Positions 10,442 through 20,263 of a stretch of DNA of 64,000 nt are shown here, piece after piece. The notes beneath the pieces were generated by a model. The model saw only the letters and a program-made list of their open reading frames with translations, had not been told where the DNA came from and ran no database searches. How positions within the stretch are numbered: the first letter of the stretch is position 1; each line of letters opens with the position of its first letter. Both the position numbers and the translations under genes were made by a program. Source of the DNA: Pectobacterium carotovorum (GTDB lineage: Bacteria; Pseudomonadota; Gammaproteobacteria; Enterobacterales; Enterobacteriaceae); contig NZ_JAXAFK010000009.1 of assembly GCF_033898505.1 (NCBI RefSeq), forward strand, positions 1 through 64,000, written 5' to 3'.

Positions 10442-10460
10442 TACACCCTATATGTATTGA

Positions 10461-11255
10461 TTACAGGACAGGTAGATTTCTGCCGTAATAGATTTCCTGC
10501 ATTTCGTGATACAGCAGATCGGTGATTCTTTTCCGTTCAGCAGCGCTGAGTTCTTCAGGGCTGACGTTGAACAGGTAGTGTTTCAGGTCGAAGTCTTTCA
10601 ATAGCATCTTGGTATGGAAGATATTTTCCTGATACACGTTCACGTCCATCATGTGATAGAGCGCTTTCATATCCTCGGACATGAAGTTCTGAACCGAATT
10701 GATCTGGTGATCGATGAAATGCTTTATGCCGTTGACATCACGGGTAAATCCCCGCACGCGGTAGTCGATGGTCACAATATCGGATTCAAGCTGGTGGATG
10801 AGGTAGTTCAGCGCCTTCAGCGGTGAAATCACGCCACAGGTAGACACTTCGATATCTGCGCGGAAGGTACAAAGCCCGCCTTCCGGATGGCTTTCTGGAT
10901 AGGTATGAACACAGATATGGCTTTTATCCAGATGCGCGACGACGGAATTGGGCAGCGGCCCAGGGTGTTCTGAGGTATCGACATCTCGCGGATCGATGGG
11001 TTCTTCGCTGACCAGAATGGTCACGCTAGCACCTTGTGGTTCATAGTCCTGACGTGCGATGTTAAGGACATTGGCACCGATAATTGAGCAGGTTTCAGTG
11101 AGGATTTCTGTTAAACGGTTAGCGTTATATTGCTCGTCGATATAGGCGATATAACCGTCACGATCGTCGGCCGTTTTGGTGTAACAGATATCGTAGATAC
11201 AAAAACTCAGGCTTTTCGTCAGGTTGTTAAAGCCGTGTAGTTTCAGCTTGTGCAA
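10461..11255 (-). CDS. speD: S-adenosylmethionine decarboxylase proenzyme
   Basis: A 264-residue enzyme making decarboxylated SAM, the aminopropyl donor for spermidine. It is a pyruvoyl enzyme: the proenzyme cleaves itself at Lys111-Ser112 in [19 protein letters not shown], and Ser112 becomes the pyruvoyl group. Sequence and length match E. coli SpeD almost throughout ([16 protein letters not shown] at the start, [10 protein letters not shown] at the end). It follows speE by 45 bp, giving the usual speED operon. Confidence 0.97.
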   Translation of the reverse strand: MHKLKLHGFNNLTKSLSFCIYDICYTKTADDRDGYIAYIDEQYNANRLTEILTETCSIIGANVLNIARQDYEPQGASVTILVSEEPIDPRDVDTSEHPGPLPNSVVAHLDKSHICVHTYPESHPEGGLCTFRADIEVSTCGVISPLKALNYLIHQLESDIVTIDYRVRGFTRDVNGIKHFIDHQINSVQNFMSEDMKALYHMMDVNVYQENIFHTKMLLKDFDLKHYLFNVSPEELSAAERKRITDLLYHEMQEIYYGRNLPVL

Positions 11256-11300
11256 TTTACGTCACCCCCTTGTGGTTGTGTGATTACCCTAAGTGATGGA

Positions 11301-12164
11301 TTATTGCGCATTCTGTAGCGCGTTCAGCAGGTACTGTGGCAGAGCAAAACTGCCGATGTGAACATCAGGCGTGTAATAGCGACAGGTAATCCCTGATTGC
11401 GCAAAGCGCTGGCGCAGCGTAGCGGCGTCTATCTGGCGCAATGCCGGGTTATTGCTGGCCCAGGCGAACGTCATAATGCCGCCGTAGTAAGTCGGAATTG
11501 CCGCCTGATAAAAACTGACATCGCTGAAATAGCGGCTGAGCTTTTTATGGCTGCCGACTGCTTCATCCTGTTGCAGGAAACACACGCCATTCTGCGCGAC
11601 GAAAATTCCGCCTTCATTCAGGCAGCGGGCGCAACCCTGATAGAAATCAGAGGTGAACAGGCTTTCGCCGGGGCCGATGGGGTCGGTGCAATCGGAAATA
11701 ATGACGTCAAACTTTTCACTGCACTGTCGGACGAAATTAACGCCGTCATCAATCACCAGATTAAAACGCGGGTCGTCATAGCTACTGGCGCTGTGATTGG
11801 GCAAGTACTGGCGACAGAACTCCACCACGCCCGCATCGATCTCTACCATCGTGATATGTTCGACGCCGTGGTGTCGGCTGACTTCCCGTAGTATACCGCC
11901 ATCGCCGCCACCGATAATCAGGACGCGTTTGGTGTTGCCGTGTGACAGAAGGGGAACGTGGGTGAGCATTTCATGATAGATGAACTCGTCGCGTTCGGTG
12001 GTTTGTACCACGCCGTCGAGCGCCATCACGCGGCCTAATGCGTCGTTTTCAAAGATGATGAGATCTTGATGATCGGTCTTCTCGTGATACAACACGCGAT
12101 CAACCGAAAAATACTGGCCAAAGTTGGCATGCAGGGTTTCATACCAAATTTCTTTCTGGGACAT
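11301..12164 (-). CDS. speE: Spermidine synthase (polyamine aminopropyltransferase)
   Basis: A 287-residue enzyme transferring the aminopropyl group of decarboxylated SAM to putrescine. The Rossmann motif [15 protein letters not shown] (about 80-94), the acidic [12 protein letters not shown] and the catalytic Asp in [15 protein letters not shown] are all present; the N-terminal beta-domain motif [20 protein letters not shown] is conserved. It is the first gene of the speED operon, minus strand. Confidence 0.97.
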   Translation of the reverse strand: MSQKEIWYETLHANFGQYFSVDRVLYHEKTDHQDLIIFENDALGRVMALDGVVQTTERDEFIYHEMLTHVPLLSHGNTKRVLIIGGGDGGILREVSRHHGVEHITMVEIDAGVVEFCRQYLPNHSASSYDDPRFNLVIDDGVNFVRQCSEKFDVIISDCTDPIGPGESLFTSDFYQGCARCLNEGGIFVAQNGVCFLQQDEAVGSHKKLSRYFSDVSFYQAAIPTYYGGIMTFAWASNNPALRQIDAATLRQRFAQSGITCRYYTPDVHIGSFALPQYLLNALQNAQ

Positions 12165-12272
12165 GTTAGGGCTTCCTCCGCGATAACAGCCATGAAAATT
12201 GGCGCGCCATCATAGCCGACTCTTTTGCCGCATGCACGGTCAAATTTCAGTCAGCGCGGAGGAGGAGGGGAA

Positions 12273-12620
12273 TTACTGCGCGTAGGAGAGTAAACCGAGT
12301 GAATTGCGTGCCAGGGACTGACATTTCTTCGGGGTAGGGATAGCGATTTTGCTGAGATCGCGATAACTGTCTTCACCCATTGCCGTCATGTCATAAGCGC
12401 TGTAATTGCTGAGATCCCAGCGGTTTTGCTGTGCAAAGGCGACCAGCGTCCGACGAATCTGTTCATTCGGCAGATCTTGATAGCCACAGTGATTTTTCAG
12501 ATAAACAAAGATCGCGGTCAGATCGGCCAGATCTTCCGCTTCAAATTCATTCAGCGCCTTGCTGGCGGAAGAGAAGCTCATCAGGCTTAGCAGGAGCAGA
12601 GCCAGCGCAGAGTTTTTCAT
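12273..12620 (-). CDS. yacC: Secreted pilotin-like protein YacC
   Basis: A 115-residue periplasmic protein. A Sec signal peptide of about 22 residues ends in SSASKA; the mature part (EFEAEDLADLTAIFVYLKNHCGYQ) matches E. coli YacC, related to the PulS/OutS pilotins of type II secretion. Unlike OutS it has no lipobox, so a pilotin role is not shown. Two conserved cysteines (HCGYQ and KKCQS) could form a disulfide. It is upstream of speE on the same strand with 108 bp between them, as in E. coli. Confidence 0.9.
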   Translation of the reverse strand: MKNSALALLLLSLMSFSSASKALNEFEAEDLADLTAIFVYLKNHCGYQDLPNEQIRRTLVAFAQQNRWDLSNYSAYDMTAMGEDSYRDLSKIAIPTPKKCQSLARNSLGLLSYAQ

Positions 12621-12703
12621 GGTTGAACCTGTTCCAAATATCGTCAGATGACGTTATCACAGATATCCTATGCGGTTCCAAGTTTTCTTACGGGAAACAT
12701 CTG

Positions 12704-12970
12704 ATATCCCCGTCATTCTTCAAGCTGCATGTGCGTTGGCAATACTCGGCTCATTTATGAGCCTCGCCCTAGCGGGCCGCCGCTTGCGGCGTTCAAATCT
12801 GCTAAGCTGATTTGTCCTCGCTCACCCCAGTCACTTACTTATGTAAGCTCCTGGGGATGAATGAGAGACATCCTGTCTCTCACCAGAGGCCAGCCGCTGG
12901 CTGGTCAAATTCGTTCCTGACGAATTTGTCGCTGTGTCGCCGCCTGCCTGCAACTCGAATTATTTAGGGG
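12704..12970. repeat. Mosaic palindromic element A
   Basis: About 267 bp between shared ends: left ATATCCCCGTCATTCTTCAA, right CAACTCGAATTATTTAGGGG, which are imperfect inverted repeats of each other. The interior is a chain of hairpins: an AAATCTGC...TTTGTC module (about 12745-12816), a TAAGC/CTTA module (12824-12858), GAGAGACATCCTGTCTCT (12862-12880) and a GCCAGCC/GGCTGG plus AAATTCGT/ACGAATTT module (12890-12930). It has no coding capacity and lies just upstream of the ABC permease gene. Confidence 0.88.
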
Positions 12971-13105
12971 CTGCGATAAAAAACGAATGGCGAAAAGGTG
13001 GAAAACCAATAATCGCAATCTATTGAAATTTTGGGGTTTTATTTTAGTGACGGTTGGTGATGGAAATCGCCTCGGGTTAATCGCAGGATTAAAGCCCATT
13101 TATCG

Positions 13106-14803
13106 TTGTTTGATACGATGACGCCGCCGTCAGGCTCTGTTATTAATAGCAGCGATCTCATCCAATACAGTTTTAATTCTATGATCTCCGGTGTCTGGCG
13201 CGTCAGTAGTTGGTTGTTGGCGGGACTGTTGCTGCTTCCTTTAGCAACGGTTTTTTATCAGGCTTTTTTTGCAGATGGGCTGGGATTCGCCCCACTGTGG
13301 CACATCGGGTTACCCACCTACCTGATACATTCTGCGGTCATCGTGATTGGTACGCTTTTCTTCAGCTTACTGTTTGGGTTGCCTTCGGCTTGGTTTATCG
13401 CCATGTATCGCTTTCCCGGTCATCGTGTACTGCAATGGGCGCTTTGCTTGCCAATCGCGATGCCTGCGTTCCTGCTCGCTTACCTTTATACCGATGTGTT
13501 ACGGCACCTGTCCCAGTTGTTGCGGGAAGGCGGGCTACAGATAGCATCGTCGTGGGAAGATACCCATATTGCCGGGCTGCCTGTTTCTCTCGGTTGCGTG
13601 AGTCTGGTGCTGGCGCTGGTGTTGTATCCCTACATTTACCTGTTAGTACGCGAGGCGCTGGTGAAACAGCCCGCCAGTTTGATTCATTCGGCTCGCTTAC
13701 TGAATCAGACGCGCGCTCAGGTATTCCGCCGCTTATGTTTGCCTATTGCGCTGCCTGCGATTGCCTGCGGTGGCGCGCTAGTGGTGGTCGAGACGCTGGG
13801 TGATTATGGCGCGGCGTCTTACCTTGATATTCCAACCATGACGACACAGGTGCTGGATATCTGGCAGAAGCAGGGCGATATCGGTGCAGCAGCACGCCTT
13901 GGCGTATTGATCTTGCCTGCGATCTTCCTCTTGATGTTTCTGGTTAACCTCTGGCGTCGTAAGCAGAAAATTTATCAAGCTCAAGCGAATGCTTCCCAGG
14001 TGGTTCCGCCTGTGTTGAGCGGGTGGCGCAGCAGGGTGGTGCGTGGCTACTGCTGGGGAATCGTCTGTTTGTCGTTCCTGTTCCCGCTGGTGTATCTGTT
14101 ATTTCTGGCTCTCCGGCACATGATGTCCGTATGGGATATGGCGTTCCTTCAGGCGGTAATGAATAGCCTGTTGGCGTCTGCCATCGCGACAGTCATCATT
14201 ACGCTGATGGCGCTATCGTTTATTTTCTACACGCGTACGGCTGGGATATTTGCCAATCAGACGCCGGTTCGGCTGGTCAGCCTGAGTTTTGCCTTGCCCG
14301 GCGCGGTACTGGCTGTCGGACTGTTTACCTTGCTGTCGCTGGTGGACAGCGGAATTAACCTGTTTGCCCGCACTGCGGGGTTGCCTACCGCCGATGCTTT
14401 GCTGGCGGGGTCGCTGTTTATTCTCATCCTCGCTTATAGCGTTAAATTCGGGCGTCTGATGCTGGACAGCCTTGAGCGCAGCATGGAGGCCATTCCGCGC
14501 TCGCTGGACAGTGCGAGCCTTGTGCTGGGCGCTTCTCCCCTCAGCCGCTGGTCACGCGTGCATATTCCGCTGTTGCGCCGCAGCCTGTTCATCGGGGCGC
14601 TGCTGATTTTCACGGAAAGCATGAAAGAGCTGAATGTTTCGCTGCTGCTGCGCCCTTTCGGGATTGATACGTTGGCGACGTATGTTTTTCGCTTTACGGC
14701 GAGTGAGCAGATTGCGTCATTTGCCTTTCCTGCGTTGGTGCTGGTGGCGGTAGGGCTAATCCCTGTTTTCTGGCTGAATCGCGCACTGAATATAAAAGGA
14801 TAA
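13106..14803 (+). CDS. Iron(III)-type ABC transporter, fused double permease
   Basis: A 565-residue inner-membrane permease of the FbpB/SfuB/AfuB type: two BPD_transp_1 domains in one chain, each with about six membrane segments, separated near residues 290-320. Conserved EAA-loop-like segments are seen in each half (ALPAIACGGALVVVETLGDYGAASY and PLLRRSLFIGALLIFTESMKE, the latter close to the TDxMKELP motif of the family). It pairs with the ATPase 4 bp downstream. No periplasmic binding-protein gene is adjacent on either side; the family normally has one immediately upstream, where mosaic element A now sits. The start is uncertain: TTG 13106 or ATG 13118; neither has a good ribosome-binding site. 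Confidence 0.85.
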   Translation: MFDTMTPPSGSVINSSDLIQYSFNSMISGVWRVSSWLLAGLLLLPLATVFYQAFFADGLGFAPLWHIGLPTYLIHSAVIVIGTLFFSLLFGLPSAWFIAMYRFPGHRVLQWALCLPIAMPAFLLAYLYTDVLRHLSQLLREGGLQIASSWEDTHIAGLPVSLGCVSLVLALVLYPYIYLLVREALVKQPASLIHSARLLNQTRAQVFRRLCLPIALPAIACGGALVVVETLGDYGAASYLDIPTMTTQVLDIWQKQGDIGAAARLGVLILPAIFLLMFLVNLWRRKQKIYQAQANASQVVPPVLSGWRSRVVRGYCWGIVCLSFLFPLVYLLFLALRHMMSVWDMAFLQAVMNSLLASAIATVIITLMALSFIFYTRTAGIFANQTPVRLVSLSFALPGAVLAVGLFTLLSLVDSGINLFARTAGLPTADALLAGSLFILILAYSVKFGRLMLDSLERSMEAIPRSLDSASLVLGASPLSRWSRVHIPLLRRSLFIGALLIFTESMKELNVSLLLRPFGIDTLATYVFRFTASEQIASFAFPALVLVAVGLIPVFWLNRALNIKG

Positions 14804-14807
14804 TGAC

Positions 14808-15893
14808 ATGGCCGCGTCGATAGATATTCTGAGCGTTCAGGCGGTAAGTTGTACGCTACAGCAGTCTCCCGTGTTGGAGAACATCTCATTTGCCGTGCGC
14901 GATGATGAGACGATCTGCGTGCTGGGTAAAAACGGCTGCGGTAAAACGGCGCTATTACAGGTGATCGCTGGCCTGCTGCCGATTACTCAGGGCAAGATCT
15001 TGCTGGAGGGTGAACCCGTCAGCTCACCGCAAGAGTATGTCCTGCCTGAGCTGCGTCAGGTTGGCCTGATTTTTCAGGACTATGCGCTCTTTCCGCATCT
15101 GACGGTGGAAGGCAATATTGCGTTTGGTTTATATGGCCGCCCGGAAAGCGAGGTGAAACCAATCTGTGCGGAGATGCTGACGCTCTTGCAGCTGGATGAG
15201 GTTGCCGCACGTTATCCACACGAGCTATCAAATGAACAGCAGCAGCGTTTGGCGATTGCCCGCGCGCTGGCCTGTGAGCCGAAACTGCTGTTGCTGGATG
15301 AACCATTTCCCGGACTGGACAGCCAGACCCGTTATCGCCTGATCACCGAATTGCGGCAGGTTCTCAAACAGCGTCATGTTGCGGCGGTTTTCGCTACGCA
15401 CAGCCGGGAGGAAGCCTTTGCCTGCGCCGACCATCTGATTCTGCTGGATGAAGGGAAGATTATGCAGCAGGGCTATCCATCCGAGCTGTACCATCGCCCG
15501 AATAGCCGCTTTGTGGCTGATTTTATGGGGAATACGAACTATTTGCCTGTGAAAATCATGAGCGACCATCAATGGCAAAGCCCATTGGGCGATCACCATG
15601 CGGCACATCCGCTCAATCAACCGATCGATTCACAGTGCGACTGGATGGTACGACCGGCAGACGTGGCGCTGGCACTCGATCCCGATGGCCCGGCATCGAT
15701 CGAAGATCGGCTGTTTATGGGCACGTCAAACTTGTATCGGGTGAAGCTGGGAGAACTGATGCTGTTGGTGCAGACCGGCAACTGGTTTGAACCAGGGCAG
15801 CAGATACGGTTAAGCATTAAGACGGATCCACCGGTCTTGTATCCTGCTTTACCCGCCGCCAGCATTCCGGCTGACGGCCCTGAAAAGCAATGA
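14808..15893 (+). CDS. Iron(III)-type ABC transporter, ATP-binding protein
   Basis: A 361-residue ATPase of the FbpC/CysA/PotA type. Walker A is GKNGCGKTAL, the Q-loop is IFQDYALFPHLTVEGNI, Walker B is LLLLDEP, the H-loop is FATHSREEA, and a C-terminal TOBE-like region follows from about residue 240. Two positions are unusual: the signature reads LSNEQQQR rather than LSGGQQQR, and the D-loop reads PGLD rather than SALD or GALD. It is translated with the permease. The iron specificity is inferred from the permease type; thiamine or spermidine cannot be ruled out from sequence alone. Confidence 0.85.
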   Translation: MAASIDILSVQAVSCTLQQSPVLENISFAVRDDETICVLGKNGCGKTALLQVIAGLLPITQGKILLEGEPVSSPQEYVLPELRQVGLIFQDYALFPHLTVEGNIAFGLYGRPESEVKPICAEMLTLLQLDEVAARYPHELSNEQQQRLAIARALACEPKLLLLDEPFPGLDSQTRYRLITELRQVLKQRHVAAVFATHSREEAFACADHLILLDEGKIMQQGYPSELYHRPNSRFVADFMGNTNYLPVKIMSDHQWQSPLGDHHAAHPLNQPIDSQCDWMVRPADVALALDPDGPASIEDRLFMGTSNLYRVKLGELMLLVQTGNWFEPGQQIRLSIKTDPPVLYPALPAASIPADGPEKQ

Positions 15894-16325
15894 TTACGCC
15901 TCGTGCAGGTCTGCTGCTGGCATGAGCCACGTGCTATTGTGCTTTTCAAACCCTAATTTCGGGTAGTAATCCACCGCCAGCGGCGCGGCCAGCAAAATGA
16001 TTTTGCAGCCTTTTTCAAGCTGCTGAGCGGTTTGTTGAATCAGTTTTTTGCCTATTCCCGCATGCTGACAGTCCTCTGACACCGCCAGATCGGACAGATA
16101 GCAGCAAAAATGAAAATCCGTCACGCTGCGCGCAATACCCACCAGCGTCTCCCCTTGCCATGCGGAAACCAGCAGATTGGCATGCTTAAGCATACCCGCA
16201 ATCGCCGTCTCATCATCCAGCGGACGACGTGGCCCCAATGAGGTTTTTGCCAACAGCTCAACGAACTGCTGGCTGGAAAGCGGGGCGTTCACTTTGTAGC
16301 AAACATCCACTGGTGGTGTGCTCAT
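15894..16325 (-). CDS. GNAT family N-acetyltransferase
   Basis: A 143-residue GNAT-fold protein. The acetyl-CoA pyrophosphate loop appears as VSEDCQHAGIGKKLIQQ (motif A, Q-x-x-G-I-G-K), followed by a strand-helix ending in YYPKLGFEKHNSTWLM (motif B). The acceptor is unknown. Its stop codon directly abuts the stop of the ABC ATPase on the other strand; it is divergent from hpt. Confidence 0.88.
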   Translation of the reverse strand: MSTPPVDVCYKVNAPLSSQQFVELLAKTSLGPRRPLDDETAIAGMLKHANLLVSAWQGETLVGIARSVTDFHFCCYLSDLAVSEDCQHAGIGKKLIQQTAQQLEKGCKIILLAAPLAVDYYPKLGFEKHNSTWLMPAADLHEA

Positions 16326-16474
16326 GATGTCTCCTTCATGGTGTGGTTTCTGATATACTTCGCGCGCCTGGGCATTGCCCAGACTGATTTAAACATCAGC
16401 ATTGGCGCATCATCGATAATGAGTCTGTCATTCTGCCGATGGTGCTGAATACCTTACTTCAAAGAGTTATCAGT

Positions 16475-17011
16475 ATGATGAAACATACCGTGGAAGTCAT
16501 GATTTCTGAGCAGGAAGTGATGGCGCGGGTTACCGAACTGGGGCAACAGATCAGCGAACACTACCGTGATAGCGGCAGCGATATGGTGCTGGTGGGACTA
16601 TTACGCGGATCGTTTATCTTTATGGCCGATTTATGCCGGGCGATCGACGTTCCTCATGAAGTGGATTTCATGACGGCATCCAGCTATGGCAGCGGTATGA
16701 ACAGTACGCGCGATGTGAAGATCCTGAAAGATCTGGATGAGGATATCCGCGGTAAAGACGTGTTGATCGTTGAAGACATTATCGATTCAGGCAATACGCT
16801 GAGCAAAGTGCGGGAAATTCTGCAATTGCGTGAGCCGAAATCACTGGCTATCTGTACGCTGCTGGACAAACCAGAGCGCCGTGAAGTGGCGGTAAAAGTC
16901 GAGTGGGTTGGATTCTCGATTCCTGATGAGTTCGTTGTGGGTTACGGCATCGACTATGCCCAGCACTATCGCCACTTACCTTACGTCGGCAAGGTTGTTC
17001 CGCAGGAATAA
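16475..17011 (+). CDS. hpt: Hypoxanthine phosphoribosyltransferase
   Basis: A 178-residue purine salvage enzyme converting hypoxanthine (and guanine, less well) to IMP/GMP with PRPP. The PRPP loop [17 protein letters not shown] and the flexible-loop motif [13 protein letters not shown] are clear. The frame is open from 16439, but the family begins [12 protein letters not shown] 16475 (or 16478) is preceded by AAAGAG at a suitable distance and is chosen. It converges on can. Confidence 0.96.
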   Translation: MMKHTVEVMISEQEVMARVTELGQQISEHYRDSGSDMVLVGLLRGSFIFMADLCRAIDVPHEVDFMTASSYGSGMNSTRDVKILKDLDEDIRGKDVLIVEDIIDSGNTLSKVREILQLREPKSLAICTLLDKPERREVAVKVEWVGFSIPDEFVVGYGIDYAQHYRHLPYVGKVVPQE

Positions 17012-17038
17012 TGGCAAGATAAGGCCGATGCCGTGAGT

Positions 17039-17059
17039 GACGCCCAGCGAATGGGCGTC
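17039..17059. terminator. Hairpin between hpt and can
   Basis: A perfect 8-bp stem (GACGCCCA/TGGGCGTC) with a 5-nt loop lies between two converging stop codons. It lacks a T-run, so it may act as a weak terminator or as an RNA 3' end stabiliser for either gene. Confidence 0.5.
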
Positions 17060-17069
17060 AGGCAGTGAA

Positions 17070-17711
17070 TCAAGGCAGAGAGGAAATCGCGCGGCGATAA
17101 CGCTGTTCCAGCGTCTCCCGGTTGGTCGCTGTCACTTCCAGATCGCGCAGACGGCCATCCTGAATACCGTACACCCAACCGTGGATCGTGACTTTCTGTC
17201 CACGCTTCCATGCGGACTGCATGATAGTGGAGTGGCCGAGGTTATATACCTGCTCGACAACGTTGATTTCACAAAGCGTGTTCAGGCGCTGTTCGGGAGG
17301 CAATTCCCCCAGCAGCGAACTATGCTTGTACCACAAATCACGGATATGCAGCAGCCAGTTGTTAATCAAACCCAATTCCGGGTTTTCCACCGCCGCCTGA
17401 ACACCGCCACAGCCGTAGTGGCCGCAGATGATGATGTGTTCGACTTCGAGAACTTCGACGGCATATTGCACGACAGACAGGCAATTGAGGTCGGTGTGAA
17501 TAACCAGGTTGGCGACATTGCGGTGAACAAACAGTTCACCAGGCTCAAGGCTGGTCAGACTTTCCGCAGGTACGCGACTGTCCGAGCATCCAATCCATAG
17601 AAAACGGGGTCGTTGTGCCTGCGCCAGACGTTCAAAGTAGCCAGGATCCTCTTCCACCATCGTTTTAGACCAAAGCTGGTTGTTCGCGATGAGCGTTTCA
17701 ATTTCTTTCAT
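17070..17711 (-). CDS. can: Beta-class carbonic anhydrase
   Basis: A 213-residue zinc enzyme interconverting CO2 and bicarbonate, needed for growth at atmospheric CO2. The zinc ligands of the family are present: Cys42 and Asp44 in [10 protein letters not shown], and His98/Cys101 in [13 protein letters not shown]. The protein matches E. coli Can (YadF) in length and sequence. It lies between hpt and yadG as in E. coli. Confidence 0.97.
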   Translation of the reverse strand: MKEIETLIANNQLWSKTMVEEDPGYFERLAQAQRPRFLWIGCSDSRVPAESLTSLEPGELFVHRNVANLVIHTDLNCLSVVQYAVEVLEVEHIIICGHYGCGGVQAAVENPELGLINNWLLHIRDLWYKHSSLLGELPPEQRLNTLCEINVVEQVYNLGHSTIMQSAWKRGQKVTIHGWVYGIQDGRLRDLEVTATNRETLEQRYRRAISSLP

Positions 17712-17790
17712 GAAAGTAAATGACCTGTAACAAACAAGGGGCAGTGAGGAGTAATATAAGGCAACATGCGTCGTTTGAAAAACGATAGTT

Positions 17791-18056
<266 letters not shown>

Positions 18057-18114
18057 TTTATTTGTCACACTTCGAACCTGTAGAACTCACTGATAATAAG
18101 GCAATCCATTTCTT

Positions 18115-19047
18115 ATGACATATGCACTGGAACTGGCGCAATTAACCAAAACCTATCCGGGAGGCGTCAAGGCGTTACGGGGGATCGACCTGAACGTGGA
18201 AGCGGGGGATTTCTACGCGCTGCTGGGGCCGAATGGCGCGGGAAAATCCACCACGATTGGGATTATCAGCTCGCTGGTGAACAAAACCGCCGGTAAAGTT
18301 CGCGTCTTCGGCTATGACCTTGAGCTGGATAAAGTGAATGCGAAACGCCAGCTAGGGCTGGTCCCGCAGGAATTTAACTTCAATCCTTTCGAGACGGTAT
18401 TACAGATTGTGGTTAACCAGGCGGGCTACTATGGCGTGAAACGTCAGGATGCCTTGCAGCGTGCGGAAAAATACCTGAAACAGCTCGATCTGTGGGAGAA
18501 ACGCAACGAAAAAGCGATGATGTTGTCCGGTGGGATGAAGCGTCGCCTGATGATTGCGCGTGCGTTAATGCATGAACCTAAGCTGCTGATTCTTGATGAA
18601 CCGACCGCCGGTGTGGATATCGAGTTACGCCGTTCCATGTGGGGTTTCTTGAAGGAGCTGAACGCGCAGGGCACCACGATTATCCTGACGACGCACTATC
18701 TGGAAGAAGCAGAAATGCTGTGCCGCAACATCGGGATCATCCAGCGGGGAGAGCTGGTGGAAAATACCTCAATGAAGCAGCTGCTTGCCAAGCTGAAATC
18801 AGAAACGTTTATTTTCGATCTGGCGGCGAAAAGCCCGCTACCGCAGCTTGAAGGCTACGCGTTCCGCCTGACGGACACGTCAACGCTGGAAGTGGATGTG
18901 ATGCGCGAGCAAGGCATGAATGCGCTATTCAGCCAGCTAAATGCACAGGGGATAACGATATTAAGTATGCGTAATAAAGCGAATCGGTTGGAAGAGCTGT
19001 TTGTCACGCTGGTGAATGGGACAGGCGGTAAGGGAGAAAAAGCATGA
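18115..19047 (+). CDS. yadG: ABC transporter ATP-binding protein YadG
   Basis: A 310-residue ATPase of the ABC-2 (DrrA-like) export class. Walker A GPNGAGKST, signature LSGGMKRR, Walker B LLILDEPTAGVD and H-loop TTHYLEEAE are all canonical. It pairs with the permease YadH, whose start overlaps its stop by 4 nt (ATGA-type coupling). The exported substrate is not known. Synteny (can, yadG, yadH, pan genes) matches E. coli. Confidence 0.95.
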   Translation: MTYALELAQLTKTYPGGVKALRGIDLNVEAGDFYALLGPNGAGKSTTIGIISSLVNKTAGKVRVFGYDLELDKVNAKRQLGLVPQEFNFNPFETVLQIVVNQAGYYGVKRQDALQRAEKYLKQLDLWEKRNEKAMMLSGGMKRRLMIARALMHEPKLLILDEPTAGVDIELRRSMWGFLKELNAQGTTIILTTHYLEEAEMLCRNIGIIQRGELVENTSMKQLLAKLKSETFIFDLAAKSPLPQLEGYAFRLTDTSTLEVDVMREQGMNALFSQLNAQGITILSMRNKANRLEELFVTLVNGTGGKGEKA

Positions 19048-19814
19048 TGCATTTATATTGGGTGGCGCTACAGAGTATCTGGGTGAAAGAAGTCACTCGA
19101 TTTGGGCGTATCTGGATTCAGACGCTGGTGCCGCCAGTGATCACCATGACGCTGTATTTTATTATTTTCGGTAACCTGATTGGCTCGCGTATCGGTGAAA
19201 TGCACGGTTTTACCTACATGCAGTTTATCGTGCCGGGTTTGATCATGATGGCGGTGATCACCAACGCGTATGCCAACGTAGCCTCTTCCTTCTTCAGCGC
19301 CAAGTTTCAACGCAATATTGAGGAACTGCTGGTTGCGCCAGTACCGACTCACGTGATCATCGCAGGCTATGTTGGCGGTGGTATCGCACGCGGCCTGTGT
19401 GTGGGGGTGCTGGTAACGGCAATATCGCTGTTCTTTGTTCCGCTTCATGTTCATGCCTGGTGGGTCATTGTTCTGACGCTATTGCTGACGGCAATGCTGT
19501 TCTCTCTGGCGGGGCTGTTGAATGCGGTGTTTGCGAAAACCTTTGATGATATCAGTCTGATTCCGACGTTTGTGTTAACGCCGTTGACCTATCTGGGCGG
19601 AGTCTTTTACTCACTGACGCTGCTGCCGCCGTTCTGGCAGGCGGTGTCTAAACTGAACCCGGTGGTGTACATGATCAGTGGCTTCCGCTACGGTTTTCTC
19701 GGAATTCAGGACGTGCCGCTGCTGTTTACGATGTCAGTGCTGATTGCCTTTATCGTGGTGTTTTATCTGTTGGTCTGGTGGCTGATTGAACGCGGACGCG
19801 GGCTGCGGACATAG
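19044..19814 (+). CDS. yadH: ABC-2 type permease YadH
   Basis: A 256-residue inner-membrane permease with about six membrane segments and the ABC-2 signature region (FDDISLIPTFVLTPLTYLGGVFYSLTLLPPFWQ). It forms an exporter with YadG, with which it is translationally coupled. A convergent terminator separates it from panD. Confidence 0.95.
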   Translation: MMHLYWVALQSIWVKEVTRFGRIWIQTLVPPVITMTLYFIIFGNLIGSRIGEMHGFTYMQFIVPGLIMMAVITNAYANVASSFFSAKFQRNIEELLVAPVPTHVIIAGYVGGGIARGLCVGVLVTAISLFFVPLHVHAWWVIVLTLLLTAMLFSLAGLLNAVFAKTFDDISLIPTFVLTPLTYLGGVFYSLTLLPPFWQAVSKLNPVVYMISGFRYGFLGIQDVPLLFTMSVLIAFIVVFYLLVWWLIERGRGLRT

Positions 19815-19827
19815 TTGGTAAATGAGA

Positions 19828-19850
19828 AGGCGGTGGTAACACCGCCTTTT
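19828..19850. terminator. Bidirectional terminator between yadH and panD
   Basis: The stem AAGGCGGTG/CACCGCCTT with loop GTAA, flanked by A and T residues, lies between two converging genes and can serve both. Confidence 0.85.
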
Positions 19851-19865
19851 GCTTATCTAAAGCGA

Positions 19866-20246
19866 TCAGGCAACCTGAACCGGAATCGCTTTGGCCTGAC
19901 GTTGCAGCTCGTTATCGCCAGAGAAATAGGCAACCTTAGGGTTGTGACTTCTGGCTTGCTCGTCGGACATTTGTACGTAGGAACAGATAATCAGTTTGTC
20001 GCCCACGCAGGCGCAGCGAGCGGCGGCACCGTTTACGGAGATAATGCGTGAACCTCTTTCGCCTGCAATGGCGTAAGTAGAGAAACGCTGACCGTTATCA
20101 ACGTTGTAGATATCAATCGCTTCGTATTCCAGAATGCCAGCGGCATCCATAAAATCCTGATCGATGGCGCAAGAGCCTTCATAATGCAAGTCAGCCTGAG
20201 TCACTTTGACCCGGTGCAGCTTGCCTTGCAGCATGGTACGTATCAT
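19866..20246 (-). CDS. panD: Aspartate 1-decarboxylase proenzyme
   Basis: A 126-residue pyruvoyl enzyme making beta-alanine from aspartate for pantothenate synthesis. Self-cleavage is expected between Gly24 and Ser25 (HYEGSCAID). The start at 20246 ([16 protein letters not shown]) matches the family and has GAGG nine bases upstream; a longer open frame exists but is not needed. It sits 17 bp after panC on the same strand, with no gene between, whereas E. coli has an insertion there. Confidence 0.97.
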   Translation of the reverse strand: MIRTMLQGKLHRVKVTQADLHYEGSCAIDQDFMDAAGILEYEAIDIYNVDNGQRFSTYAIAGERGSRIISVNGAAARCACVGDKLIICSYVQMSDEQARSHNPKVAYFSGDNELQRQAKAIPVQVA

Positions 20247-20263
20247 CGCTTTGTTACCTCGGT

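Noticed and set aside
10158..10525. Short frames within repeat copy 1
   Set aside because: They are not conserved in copy 2, which has frame-breaking differences; the conserved part is structure, not protein.
12704..12970. Considered as a CRISPR-like array or IS element
   Set aside because: Repeated units are hairpins of different sequence with no regular spacers, and there is no transposase frame.
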